Source of the DNA: Vibrio comitans
Lineage (GTDB): Bacteria; Pseudomonadota; Gammaproteobacteria; Enterobacterales; Vibrionaceae
Length of the DNA: 64,000 nucleotides
Assembly (NCBI GenBank): GCA_024346835.1
Contig: AP024866.1
Span: 2,914,001 to 2,978,000 of the forward strand
Direction of reading: 5' to 3'
Under the pieces are notes generated by a model that ran no database searches, was not told the origin of the DNA, and saw only the letters and a program-made list of their open reading frames with translations. This document shows, one piece after another, positions 18,214 to 26,671 of the stretch. Within the stretch, counting starts at the first letter, position 1. Each line of letters starts with the position of its first letter. Both the position numbers and the translations under genes were made by a program.

Positions 18214-18543
18214 ATGCCAACTTCTCTGTTCTTTTTGGTTGCAATTCTTGTTGCCACTGCCGCTGTCGCATTCAAATATGTGTTTAGTAAACACGTGCAA
18301 GGGATTGGTGCACCTGAACAAAAAGCCAAGGTCACCATCATTGATAAACAAGCAGTGGATTTACCGGATGCGCAACCGGGTGAAGAAGATAAGGAATACT
18401 GGATCTACGTTCAAAAAGGACGCTTTGGTCCAAAACGAGAGTTTCAAGTGGGTATCCATTATTACCACGCACTACTGCCAGGACATCAAGGTGAGTTAAC
18501 CTACCAAGGTGATAAGTTCATGCACTTTGCGATGAAGAGGTAA
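18214..18543 (+). CDS. DUF2500 membrane-anchored protein
   Basis: The 109-residue protein begins MPTSLFFLVAILVATAAVAF, a single N-terminal membrane helix, followed by a soluble beta-rich part (EYWIYVQKGRFGPKREFQV, HYYHALLPGHQGELTYQGDK). This layout and the GHQGELTYQG motif match the DUF2500 (YhhM-like) family, whose function is unknown. The frame is open to 18151, but the ATG at 18214 starts directly at the membrane helix. It is a single gene. Confidence 0.72.
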   Translation: MPTSLFFLVAILVATAAVAFKYVFSKHVQGIGAPEQKAKVTIIDKQAVDLPDAQPGEEDKEYWIYVQKGRFGPKREFQVGIHYYHALLPGHQGELTYQGDKFMHFAMKR

Positions 18544-18598
18544 CAACGATTAGAGCTTAACTTCATAAGCATCAAGTTAAGCTCATCTGCGTTCTATC

Positions 18599-19612
18599 TT
18601 AAGGCAGTAACCACGCTGTTTTACTTGAGCGAGAGACCAACCAACTCACAAATAACGACGCCCCACCACTGATTACAATCCAAAGCGGAATCACCCACCC
18701 AGGATGCCCTTGGTACCAACCGAACTCTTTCATTGGCCAAAGGAAGATAGGATGCAAAATGTAGATGCCCAAACTATGGGTGCTGATAAAGCCAACGACC
18801 TTGTTTGCCCCTGCCGAAAGCCCTTCACCAAAATAACGACACACCATAAACACCATACTTGCAGCTAACACAGTATTCAGTGTTTTGTAGGATAGCCAAC
18901 GTCCAAAGGCATACTTGTCCGCCTCCATACTCAGATGCACAACCTGATAGATAGTCGCTGCAAATGCCGCTAAACCCAGCAGCACAAAGAGACTGACATT
19001 AGCCTTAGTCAAAGGGACTTTTTGGTAAAGGATATAACCTAACGGTAGCAAACCAGAATAGAGCCACATTTGACTACTCCATATTCCATCAATGCGGAAC
19101 AAGAATAGAGCTGTGGTAAACAACCAGAGTCCCGTTAGAGCATACAGAGCTTTATCATCATAACGACGGACAAATATCTGCAAGAACGGAATCACAAAAT
19201 AAAGTGGGATGAAGTAGTAAAAGAAGCCTAAGTGATAATAGGTCGCGTGATCTAATCCCTCAATCAGCACCTTCTGCGTATTGTTGGCATCAAAACCACT
19301 CGCGCTCCAACCAGACAGGTAGGCATAGAAAATAGACCAAATAATAAATGGAATCAGCACCTTACCAAGACGGCGCTTTACATAATACTTGAAATCAAAA
19401 GGCCTGCGGTCGCTCAGCATTAAAGCGCCAGAGATCAGGATAAATACGGGAACGGCCCAACGACTGATACTGTTTATGCTGATTGCTGTAAACCACTCAT
19501 CAAATGGAATTACACCATACTGATGTCGATACGGAGCCAACACATGTATCGCGATCACGGCAATAGCAGCCACGCATCGAGCGAGATCGAAAAACAGTAC
19601 CCTTTGTCTCAT
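18599..19612 (-). CDS. Acyltransferase-3 family membrane protein (WecH/OafA-like)
   Basis: The 337-residue protein has about ten transmembrane helices and starts MRQRVLFFDLARCVAAIAVIAIH, with the R/D-x-x-R and conserved IH of the acyltransferase-3 family. Such proteins transfer acetyl or similar groups to surface sugars across the inner membrane. The closest pattern is the short WecH-type without an extra periplasmic domain; the acceptor is unknown. A terminator separates it from arsJ upstream, so it is probably not part of the arsenate operon. Confidence 0.85.
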   Translation of the reverse strand: MRQRVLFFDLARCVAAIAVIAIHVLAPYRHQYGVIPFDEWFTAISINSISRWAVPVFILISGALMLSDRRPFDFKYYVKRRLGKVLIPFIIWSIFYAYLSGWSASGFDANNTQKVLIEGLDHATYYHLGFFYYFIPLYFVIPFLQIFVRRYDDKALYALTGLWLFTTALFLFRIDGIWSSQMWLYSGLLPLGYILYQKVPLTKANVSLFVLLGLAAFAATIYQVVHLSMEADKYAFGRWLSYKTLNTVLAASMVFMVCRYFGEGLSAGANKVVGFISTHSLGIYILHPIFLWPMKEFGWYQGHPGWVIPLWIVISGGASLFVSWLVSRSSKTAWLLP

Positions 19613-19651
19613 TTGAACCTATTCCTTTATTTATGCTACTGCCATCATAGC

Positions 19652-19690
19652 AATAAAAAAGCTGGCCAAGGAAACCCTGCCAGCTTTTTT
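19652..19690 (-). terminator. Rho-independent terminator after arsJ
   Basis: GCTGGC/GCCAGC (19661-19666, 19679-19684) with A/T extension on both sides forms a hairpin with a U-run on either strand; it lies 18 bp beyond the arsJ stop. Confidence 0.82.
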
Positions 19691-19707
19691 GTTGTTTTTT
19701 AAAGCAA

Positions 19708-20913
19708 TTATGCGTGTCGAGGTAGCTTAATCGATATGATGCTCGCCAGTAATAAAAAGGCAAACGAGACCCAAAGACAAGCAGCCAAACCCGCCATTTG
19801 GAAGACCCACCCGGAGAGAACGGTACCAATCAAGCGTCCCATGGCATTGGCCATATAATAAAACCCTACATCCATCGATACCCCATCACCCTTTGCATAG
19901 CTGACGATAAGGTAAGAGTGGAGAGAGGAGTTAACCGCAAAGATAGCACCGAAGATAAGTAGACCAACTACGATAACTAATTCTGGTTGCCAGCCTACTT
20001 GCACCCCATAAGCAATTGCTCCAGTTACTACGGTCAACAACATAGCCCATAGAAGCGCAGCTTTTCCGTCTGGCACTTTTCCTTGCGCCTTTCCGGTAAT
20101 GCGCGGGGCAAATCCTTGCACAAAGCCATAAGCTATGACCCAGAGAGCGAGGAAGCCACCGACCATAGAGTGATTCCAGCCAAAGACACTGCCAAGGTAG
20201 ATTGGTAGCGCCACCACAAACCATACATCTCGAGCGCCAAACAAGAACATACGCGCCGCTGAAAGCACATTAATGCTTTCAGACTTTGAGAACAAATGCT
20301 TGAATTTAGGCTTGCTCTTGGCTTTGCCCATATCGCTTTCTAGCCAAACGAGACTGCCAACCAACACAAAGAACAGAACCGCTGCCATAGCCAACACCGC
20401 ACCTTGGAAGCCAAGTGTTGATAGCAATACACCACCTAAGAAGAAGCCGGCACCCTTAAGGGCATTCTTTGAACCCGTCAGTATCGCGACCCACTTGTAT
20501 AGCGCGCCTTGTCTTTCATCTGGAACAAGAGTCTTGATTGCGCTCTTCGCGCTCATCTTATTAAGATCTTTAGCGATACCAGAGAGTGCTTGAGCAGCCA
20601 TCACCCATGGAATGGTTAACCATGCCTGAGGGACTGCTAGCATAACCAAGGCAAAGATCTGCATCCCTAAGCCCACATTCATGGTGCGATTCAGGCCAAG
20701 CCTTGCTCCTAACCAGCCTCCAACAAGATTGGTTACCACTCCAAAGAACTCATAGAACAAGAACAGAGATGCAATCGCTAAACTGCTGTATCCAAGGTCG
20801 TAGAAATACAGCACCACCAGCATACGCAGAGCGCCATCTGTCAGGGTAAAGTTCCAGTAGTTGAATGTCACCAGCATGTACTGGCGAACGCTTTTATCTA
20901 GAGTCGATAACAT
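19708..20913 (-). CDS. arsJ: ArsJ, 1-arseno-3-phosphoglycerate efflux permease (MFS)
   Basis: The 401-residue protein has about twelve transmembrane helices. The segment VRQYMLVTFNYWNFTLTDGALRMLVVLYF, GIAKDLNKMSAKSAIKTL and GSKNALKGAGFFLGG are signatures of ArsJ. ArsJ exports 1-arseno-3-phosphoglycerate, the unstable product made when GAPDH uses arsenate in place of phosphate; this gives arsenate resistance. The GAPDH gene two positions upstream supports this. The ATG at 20911-20913 is preferred; an in-frame ATG 8 codons earlier is possible, and neither has a strong ribosome site. Confidence 0.93.
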   Translation of the reverse strand: MLSTLDKSVRQYMLVTFNYWNFTLTDGALRMLVVLYFYDLGYSSLAIASLFLFYEFFGVVTNLVGGWLGARLGLNRTMNVGLGMQIFALVMLAVPQAWLTIPWVMAAQALSGIAKDLNKMSAKSAIKTLVPDERQGALYKWVAILTGSKNALKGAGFFLGGVLLSTLGFQGAVLAMAAVLFFVLVGSLVWLESDMGKAKSKPKFKHLFSKSESINVLSAARMFLFGARDVWFVVALPIYLGSVFGWNHSMVGGFLALWVIAYGFVQGFAPRITGKAQGKVPDGKAALLWAMLLTVVTGAIAYGVQVGWQPELVIVVGLLIFGAIFAVNSSLHSYLIVSYAKGDGVSMDVGFYYMANAMGRLIGTVLSGWVFQMAGLAACLWVSFAFLLLASIISIKLPRHA

Positions 20914-20986
20914 AGGAGTGTTCCGAGAGAATCTCATTGGGTAGTAGCGCGCCTTCTAGTAAAGGCACGCTTATATCAGTCTTTAA

Positions 20987-21484
20987 TTAGCGATTTTGCG
21001 CTAAAGCTTCAACATAATTAACCTGAACAGGCTTGCTGAATGCGCCAGGGCGAAGAGCCTTAACCTCAGTCACAATCTTTGGTAGTGGCCAATCCAGTTC
21101 AAGTAGAAGATTGGCAGCCAACAAACCCGTGCGACCTGAGCCACCCATGCAATGCATTGCGATTTTGTCACCTTGCTTAACAAACTCATGAAGCTCAGGG
21201 CTTACCGCTTTCCACTGCTGTGCGAAATCGGCTTCTGGAGCGCAATCGTCTTCAATAGGAAGGTGGAACCACTTTAGACCCAAAGCTTTAGCTTTTTCGC
21301 CTAACTCACCAACGTTTTTACTCGCCATCTCTTCGCTGTTAATAGCAGTAACGATTGCCACAACACCTTGCTCTTTTAGTTGAGCAAGAGATTCATCAAG
21401 ACCTAACTCTTTAGTGCCTGGGCAAGGCGTTAGTACTAGAGTTGCGCCGTGATCAATAGATAGTTCCCAAGTAGGATGCGTCAT
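20987..21484 (-). CDS. HCX5R phosphatase-like protein of the arsenate operon
   Basis: The 165-residue protein has the cysteine phosphatase loop HCMGGSGRTG (His111, Cys112, Arg118) and an acid-rich loop LPIEDDCAPE about 30 residues earlier that could supply the general acid. It resembles the CDKN3-type dual-specificity phosphatases rather than the small ArsC arsenate reductases. It lies between the arsenate-linked GAPDH and arsJ, so it may act on a phospho- or arseno-compound of this pathway; that is inference. The ATG at 21482-21484 has GAGG 8 nt upstream and replaces an in-frame start 12 codons earlier. Confidence 0.85.
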   Translation of the reverse strand: MTHPTWELSIDHGATLVLTPCPGTKELGLDESLAQLKEQGVVAIVTAINSEEMASKNVGELGEKAKALGLKWFHLPIEDDCAPEADFAQQWKAVSPELHEFVKQGDKIAMHCMGGSGRTGLLAANLLLELDWPLPKIVTEVKALRPGAFSKPVQVNYVEALAQNR

Positions 21485-21538
21485 TAATTTTTCCTCAAAA
21501 ACGAAGGCATGCTGTTGCATGCCCTTTAAACGAATAAT

Positions 21539-22546
21539 TTATTTGTCTGCTAGACCAACAGTGCGAACAAGCTCAGCAGTACGAGTTGCGTAGCCCATTT
21601 CATTGTCATACCAAGCGTAGATTTTCAGCATGCGAGTGCCGACAAGCATAGTAGATAGACCATCAACGATAGTAGAGCGTTGGTCGCCCTTGTAGTCGAT
21701 AGAAACTAGTGGGCGCTCTTCAAAGCCAAGAATGCCTTTCAGCTCATTCTCTGATGCTTCTTTTAGCAGTGCGTTTACTTCTTCTACTGTGGTATCACGT
21801 TTCACATCAAAAATGATGTCTGTTAGCGAAGCGTTCGCTAGTGGTACACGTACTGCATGACCGTTGATCTTGTCCTTTAGCTCAGGGAAGATCTCAACGA
21901 TTGCCGTTGCTGAGCCCGTTGTAGTTGGGATAAGGCTCATGCCACATGCGCGAGCACGACGTAGGTCTTTGTGCGGTGCATCAAGGATAGTTTGAGTGTT
22001 TGTTAGGTCATGAATAGTGGTAAATGCCGCCTGCTCAATGCCCAATTTCTCGTGAATAACCTTAACTACAGGAGCGATACAGTTAGTAGTACATGATGCT
22101 GCAGTCACGATCTTGTGAATAGCAGGGTCAAAGAGTTCATCGTTCACACCCACAACGATGTTAGCAATGCCTTCTTCTTTAACTGGCGCTGAAACGACAA
22201 CTCGCTTCACACCTTGCTCTAAGTATTTGTTTAGGAATGAGGTCTTGCGATGCACACCTGTTGCTTCAATTACAACATCACAACCAGACCAATCAATTGC
22301 ATCGAGATCACGCTCTTGCGTGGTTTTCACTGATTGACCATCGATGATCATATTGCTGCCATCTACAGACACTTCATGGTGCCAGCGACCTTGCACTGAA
22401 TCAAACTCCAATAGATGAGCCAGTGTCTTTGTATCTCCCGCTACATCATTGATCTGAACAAACTCAACCTCAGGCCAGTCGAATGAAGCTCTTAAAGCCA
22501 AACGGCCAATACGACCAAAACCATTGATACCGATCTTAATAGTCAT
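21539..22546 (-). CDS. ArsJ-associated glyceraldehyde-3-phosphate dehydrogenase
   Basis: The 335-residue protein starts [18 protein letters not shown] (NAD-binding) and has the active-site Cys152 in [11 protein letters not shown] and His in [10 protein letters not shown]. Segments such as [17 protein letters not shown] and [15 protein letters not shown] are typical GAPDH. Its place between arsR and arsJ marks it as the arsenate-dedicated paralogue, which makes 1-arseno-3-phosphoglycerate from glyceraldehyde 3-phosphate and arsenate. The ATG at 22544-22546 has an AGGAAAAAAAG site; the frame opens 7 codons earlier but without a better site. Confidence 0.93.
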   Translation of the reverse strand: MTIKIGINGFGRIGRLALRASFDWPEVEFVQINDVAGDTKTLAHLLEFDSVQGRWHHEVSVDGSNMIIDGQSVKTTQERDLDAIDWSGCDVVIEATGVHRKTSFLNKYLEQGVKRVVVSAPVKEEGIANIVVGVNDELFDPAIHKIVTAASCTTNCIAPVVKVIHEKLGIEQAAFTTIHDLTNTQTILDAPHKDLRRARACGMSLIPTTTGSATAIVEIFPELKDKINGHAVRVPLANASLTDIIFDVKRDTTVEEVNALLKEASENELKGILGFEERPLVSIDYKGDQRSTIVDGLSTMLVGTRMLKIYAWYDNEMGYATRTAELVRTVGLADK

Positions 22547-22594
22547 CTTTTTTTCCTTTCTTCTCATGCAAAGTGAGGTTATTGAAATTTATGC

Positions 22595-22930
22595 TTACGC
22601 ACAGGACATATCGCCTATGTGTACTAATCTTTGTATGTCTTGCTGGTATTGCTCTTTTAAGCAATTTGAGTCTCTTAAGCCGTCCACTATTTTTTGAGCC
22701 CATCCAGGAAGTTCTGTCGATACATGGTAATAAACCCATTGGCCACGTCGTTCATCAACCAAAATGCCAGACTGACGCATTTGAGCTAGATGACGAGAGA
22801 TCTTAGGTTGGCTTTCTTGTAGCGCCTGGGTTAACTCACAGACACACAATGCCCCTTCGCGCGCAATCAATAGCAGGCTTCGCAATCGGGTTTCATCTGA
22901 CAGCAGTTTAAAAAATTGATGAGGCAACAT
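22595..22930 (-). CDS. arsR: ArsR-type arsenic-responsive repressor
   Basis: The 111-residue winged-helix protein has the arsenite-binding motif ALCVCELTQAL in the recognition region and SQPKISRHLAQMRQSGIL as the DNA-reading helix, typical of ArsR/SmtB repressors. The two Cys of CVC bind As(III) and release DNA. A third Cys-containing region lies near the C-terminus (SNC, MSC). It is the first gene of the arsR-GAPDH-phosphatase-arsJ operon and probably represses it from the site at 22949-22968. The ATG at 22928-22930 is preferred over a TTG 4 codons upstream. Confidence 0.92.
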   Translation of the reverse strand: MLPHQFFKLLSDETRLRSLLLIAREGALCVCELTQALQESQPKISRHLAQMRQSGILVDERRGQWVYYHVSTELPGWAQKIVDGLRDSNCLKEQYQQDIQRLVHIGDMSCA

Positions 22931-22948
22931 AAGAACAACCAAATAACC

Positions 22949-22968
22949 ATATATGAATATCCGTATAT
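22949..22968. promoter_or_regulatory. Putative ArsR operator
   Basis: The AT-rich imperfect palindrome ATATATGAATATCCGTATAT lies directly upstream of arsR, in the position and base pattern expected for an ArsR autoregulatory site. Confidence 0.5.
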
Positions 22969-22972
22969 CTTA

Positions 22973-23012
22973 ATAAAAAAAAAGACATCGGCAAGTAAAA
23001 TTTGCCGATGTC
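22973..23012 (-). terminator. Rho-independent terminator after rhtB
   Basis: An 11-bp perfect stem (22984-22994 with 23002-23012) is followed on the minus strand by a long U-run, 32 bp beyond the rhtB stop. Confidence 0.88.
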
Positions 23013-23043
23013 ATCAAATCTTAATAAATAGAAGTCGTATTAG

Positions 23044-23661
23044 TTAGCTTTTCGCTGCTGCAAGCAACATTCCACAGCCGACAAACATAGAACCAAACAC
23101 CTTATTCAGCTTACCAATAATCTTATCTGAGCGAATAAAACGTCCCATCTGTGCCGCTAACCCGGTATAACCAAGCATTACCACTCCATCAATGACTATG
23201 GTAGTAATACCAAGAATCAACAACTGTGGCATCTGAGGCATACTAGGGTTGATGAATTGAGGAAATAGCGCCACCAAAAACACAATCGACTTGGGGTTGG
23301 TGAGATTAATAAAGATAGCCTGCTTCAACAAAGCTGTGCTTGATACCTGTTGATGGCTTTCTACGACCTTAAAGCCCTTACTATCACGCCACTTCTGAAT
23401 ACCAAGCCAGATAAGATACGCCACACCTACCCACTTGATCATGCTGAACGCAACCGCTGACTTGGCCACCAGCGCACCAATACCCGCACCCACTAAGATG
23501 ATATGAAAAGCCAATCCCAATTGAAGGCCGACAATAGCTGACAAGGACTTTCGCATACCAAAGTTAATGCCATTGGCGATAGAATTTACCGTGCCTGAGC
23601 CTGGTGCCAGGCTGAAAATGATGGCGGTGGCAACGTATGCCAACCAAATTTTTAACTCCAT
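23044..23661 (-). CDS. rhtB: Homoserine/homoserine lactone efflux protein RhtB (LysE family)
   Basis: The 205-residue protein has about six transmembrane helices and the LysE-family motif SLAPGSGTVNSIANG near the N-terminus. Segments GLQLGLAFHIILVGAGIGAL and FINLTNPKSIVFLVALFPQFI follow E. coli RhtB closely. The family exports homoserine, its lactone and related amino acids. The ATG at 23659-23661 is used because it starts the family N-terminus (MELKIWLAYV) and has AGG 8 nt upstream. It diverges from pldB, the same arrangement as rhtB/pldB/yigL in E. coli. Confidence 0.92.
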   Translation of the reverse strand: MELKIWLAYVATAIIFSLAPGSGTVNSIANGINFGMRKSLSAIVGLQLGLAFHIILVGAGIGALVAKSAVAFSMIKWVGVAYLIWLGIQKWRDSKGFKVVESHQQVSSTALLKQAIFINLTNPKSIVFLVALFPQFINPSMPQMPQLLILGITTIVIDGVVMLGYTGLAAQMGRFIRSDKIIGKLNKVFGSMFVGCGMLLAAAKS

Positions 23662-23730
23662 ATTGGTGCCTATATTCACTGTCATTCTAGGATGTTATGC
23701 TGTTTGTAACGTGAACAGGGAACAAATGCA

Positions 23731-24708
23731 ATGTCAAATAACGCGATTGATATCTGTACTCAAGAGCACGACTATGAGTATCAGATGAAATATCCGATAA
23801 GCAGCTTCTGGAACAATCGACAGCAGGGATATGTCGAAGGTAAAGATAAAAAGAAACTGTATTGGATAAGCCTTACCTCTCCAGCTCATAGCAAGGCAAT
23901 ATTGATGGTAAATGGCCGCACTGAAAGTGTTTTTCGCTATCAAGAGCTATTTTACGACTTGTTCAAGCAAGGCTTTGATATCTATTCTTATGATCACAGG
24001 GGCCAAGGCATGTCTGAGCGCCTGCTGGATGATCATGATATGGGGCATGTAGAGGACTTCCAAGACTACATTGATGACTTAGATATTGTTGTTAAGAAGT
24101 TTGATTTTAACCGCTATAGCCGCCGTTTTATTTTAGCCCATTCAATGGGAGGCGCTATCTCAACGCGCTATATTCAAACTCATCACTCCCAGCCTTTTCA
24201 TGCCATTGCCCTTTGCGCTCCCATGTTTGGAATCAATATGCCTTCGCCTTTACGGGCTATTGCGAAACCGCTTTGCAAAACCCTAATTCGTTGGAAAAAA
24301 CATCCCCATTATGCGCCGGGGCAAACCAGTTACCAAAGAACGCCATTTGAGGGCAACACCCTTAGTCATTGTAAAGCTAGATTTGAATGGTCAGCCGATC
24401 TGTTCGACTCAATAAAAGACATCCAAATGGGCGGGCCAACATCACAATGGGTATGGCAGGCCATTCTTGGATCTGAACAATGTGTCAAACATGCGCAAGA
24501 GGTTAATATCCCTCTGTTATTGGTTCAACCAGCATTAGACACGGTTGTCGACAATAAGGCACAAAATCAATTTATTGCTCAGCTTAGCCGAGCTCGCCAA
24601 GATGCTATTTTGGTGCCTGTTGCAGATGCTAAACACGAGCTTCTGGTAGAGAAAGACGCTCCAAGAAACCAAGCTCTCGATGCTATATTGAGCTTCTTTG
24701 AGCAGTAA
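23731..24708 (+). CDS. pldB: Lysophospholipase L2
   Basis: The 325-residue alpha/beta-hydrolase has the nucleophile elbow LAHSMGGAIS, the oxyanion-side motif VNGRTESVFRYQEL and the late catalytic His in VADAKHELLVE, all as in PldB. It removes the remaining acyl chain of lysophospholipids at the inner membrane. It is the first of two plus-strand genes with yigL, 90 bp apart. Confidence 0.9.
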   Translation: MSNNAIDICTQEHDYEYQMKYPISSFWNNRQQGYVEGKDKKKLYWISLTSPAHSKAILMVNGRTESVFRYQELFYDLFKQGFDIYSYDHRGQGMSERLLDDHDMGHVEDFQDYIDDLDIVVKKFDFNRYSRRFILAHSMGGAISTRYIQTHHSQPFHAIALCAPMFGINMPSPLRAIAKPLCKTLIRWKKHPHYAPGQTSYQRTPFEGNTLSHCKARFEWSADLFDSIKDIQMGGPTSQWVWQAILGSEQCVKHAQEVNIPLLLVQPALDTVVDNKAQNQFIAQLSRARQDAILVPVADAKHELLVEKDAPRNQALDAILSFFEQ

Positions 24709-24798
24709 AAAAAGGAAAAGGGGAAACGCAGGTTTACCCTCTTTCTTCCCCAATTATTGTCGTAATATGAACCTGCTTCTGAAAATAAGAGAAAGGGT

Positions 24799-25626
24799 AT
24801 GACCTTGAACAAAACTGCTTTTGAACACATTTCTATTGTCGCTTCCGATTTGGATGGCACACTTTTGGCCCCCGACCACCAGCTATCTGAGTTTACAAAG
24901 CAGACGCTAAAGCAATTACATGAACAAGGTTATACCTTTATTTTCGCGACTGGGCGCCACCATGTTGATGTCGCTTACATTCGAGAAACCGCAGGGATTC
25001 CCGCTTACATGATCACCTCCAATGGTGCTCGCGTTCATGACATCGACGACAACCTAATGTACAGCCAAGATGTTAATCCTGAACTGGTACAAGACATTGT
25101 CGATATCATTCGCCAAGACCCTGACATCATCGTGCACATCTACCAAGATGAAAAGTGGTGGGTAAATCAAACCGATGAGCAGTTACTCTCTTTCAGTAAG
25201 CTATCTGGGTTCTCTTTTGATGTCTTTGATGACAGCAACGCACCAAAAGACGGCATCGCAAAGATCTTCTTTACGCATAAGAGTCACGATCACCTTGCTT
25301 CATTTGAAGATAAACTAAACCAAAAATTCGGAGACGAGCTGAACATTGCTTTCTCTACTCCTTGGTGTCTAGAGGTTATGCAAGGCAATGTATCAAAAGG
25401 GCACGCATTACAAGCCGTAGCCAAGTCTCTTGGCAAAGAGTTATCGCACTGCATCGCTTTTGGTGATGGGATGAATGATGCAGAAATGCTTTCTATGGCA
25501 GGCATGGGTAAAGTAATGCAAACCGCTCACCCTAAAGTAAAAGCCGCACTACCGGAAAATGAAGTTATTGGCAGCAATGAAGATGACGCTGTTGCTCACT
25601 ATCTGGTTGAACACCTGCTAAGATAG
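24799..25626 (+). CDS. yigL: HAD phosphatase YigL (sugar phosphate / pyridoxal phosphate)
   Basis: The 275-residue Cof-type HAD hydrolase has motif I VASDLDGTLLAPDH (nucleophile Asp18), motif II ITSNGARVHD and motifs III/IV SKGHALQAVAK and FGDGMNDAEMLSMAG. FATGRHHVDV and the last segment match E. coli YigL, which dephosphorylates sugar phosphates and pyridoxal phosphate. It follows pldB as in E. coli. The first ten residues are longer than in E. coli but the ATG has an AAGGG site. Confidence 0.92.
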   Translation: MTLNKTAFEHISIVASDLDGTLLAPDHQLSEFTKQTLKQLHEQGYTFIFATGRHHVDVAYIRETAGIPAYMITSNGARVHDIDDNLMYSQDVNPELVQDIVDIIRQDPDIIVHIYQDEKWWVNQTDEQLLSFSKLSGFSFDVFDDSNAPKDGIAKIFFTHKSHDHLASFEDKLNQKFGDELNIAFSTPWCLEVMQGNVSKGHALQAVAKSLGKELSHCIAFGDGMNDAEMLSMAGMGKVMQTAHPKVKAALPENEVIGSNEDDAVAHYLVEHLLR

Positions 25627-25660
25627 GCATTAAATTCATCGCCTTACAGCAGGCTATATA

Positions 25661-26671
25661 ATGAAAAAATGCGCTCTATTTTCTATTGTTAGCTCTCTAG
25701 TTTTGCTCGGTTGCAGTAGCACCGAGCCTCAATCTTCAGTCAATCAAGACGAGACACTCACCGCCGTTGAGCTTATCCCAAACAAACAAGCACCTGCTCG
25801 CGTACTATTACGAGGGCAGATTGTTGTCGGCCATGAATCTCGCACTATCCAGCCTTGTAATAGCAATACCACCTACTGGCTCAATCTTCCTGAGTCTGTT
25901 CGCAATATCGCAGAATCAATGGTAACCAAGCCTTATCAGCCTATGTATGCTGAAGTGTTTGGTTACTTTGAGCCGGCAACCACTGGCTTCGCTGAAGAAT
26001 TTGGTAGTCAGTTCATTGTCACTGAATTCAATATCATAACGGCTGAAAACCCTAACCGCTGTAACCAACCTACTCGTGATGCGCGCGCTTTTGGCAATGA
26101 GCCCTCTTGGTCTGCAAGTATCACTGACAATGCCATAACCCTTATGCAATTAGGCAAAGAAACACTGGTGTTGCCCGTGGTTAACCTAGAGCAAGACACA
26201 GAGGGGACGCGCTACGACCTAACGCAAGGTAGGCTCGAGATCAGCAACAAGGTATGTCGCGATACCATGAGCGATTCCATCTACGGCTGGAGCGCACAGC
26301 TAACAACAAAAGATCAAACCTACGTTGGATGCAGTACAGATTCCAACGAATATAGCGACCTGTCCGCCGGAGAATATGCTCAATCTATCGATGACACAAC
26401 CAATCTGACCTTGTCTTTACGCCCAGATCATCAGGCTGAGACTCGATACTCCTATACCGATGGCAGTGATGATGTGGTCGAAAGCGGTTACTGGCAAACC
26501 CTAGAAAGTGGATTGGTACAAGTAACATCAGTTACCTATCAAGGGCAAAAAATCATTGCTACACGTGAGTTTGAACTAAAGGACGATACTCTCTCCACTG
26601 GGCATGAAACTATCAATGGTGCGACTTACCCATTAACCAATGGCGGGTTAACCCTCAAGAAAACTCAATGA
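25661..26671 (+). CDS. COG3650-type lipoprotein of unknown function
   Basis: The 336-residue protein begins with a lipoprotein signal MKKCALFSIVSSLVLLGC (lipid-modified Cys18); the next residues SSTE contain no Asp at +2, so outer-membrane sorting is likely. The centre has RAFGNEPSWSASITDNAITLMQLG, the pattern of COG3650-type domains, and a region near residues 60-130 with an OB-like NlpE flavour. A C-terminal NlpE/META-like part follows. Function is unknown. It is followed by tapT with a 4-bp overlap, so the two are translated from one message. Confidence 0.72.
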   Translation: MKKCALFSIVSSLVLLGCSSTEPQSSVNQDETLTAVELIPNKQAPARVLLRGQIVVGHESRTIQPCNSNTTYWLNLPESVRNIAESMVTKPYQPMYAEVFGYFEPATTGFAEEFGSQFIVTEFNIITAENPNRCNQPTRDARAFGNEPSWSASITDNAITLMQLGKETLVLPVVNLEQDTEGTRYDLTQGRLEISNKVCRDTMSDSIYGWSAQLTTKDQTYVGCSTDSNEYSDLSAGEYAQSIDDTTNLTLSLRPDHQAETRYSYTDGSDDVVESGYWQTLESGLVQVTSVTYQGQKIIATREFELKDDTLSTGHETINGATYPLTNGGLTLKKTQ

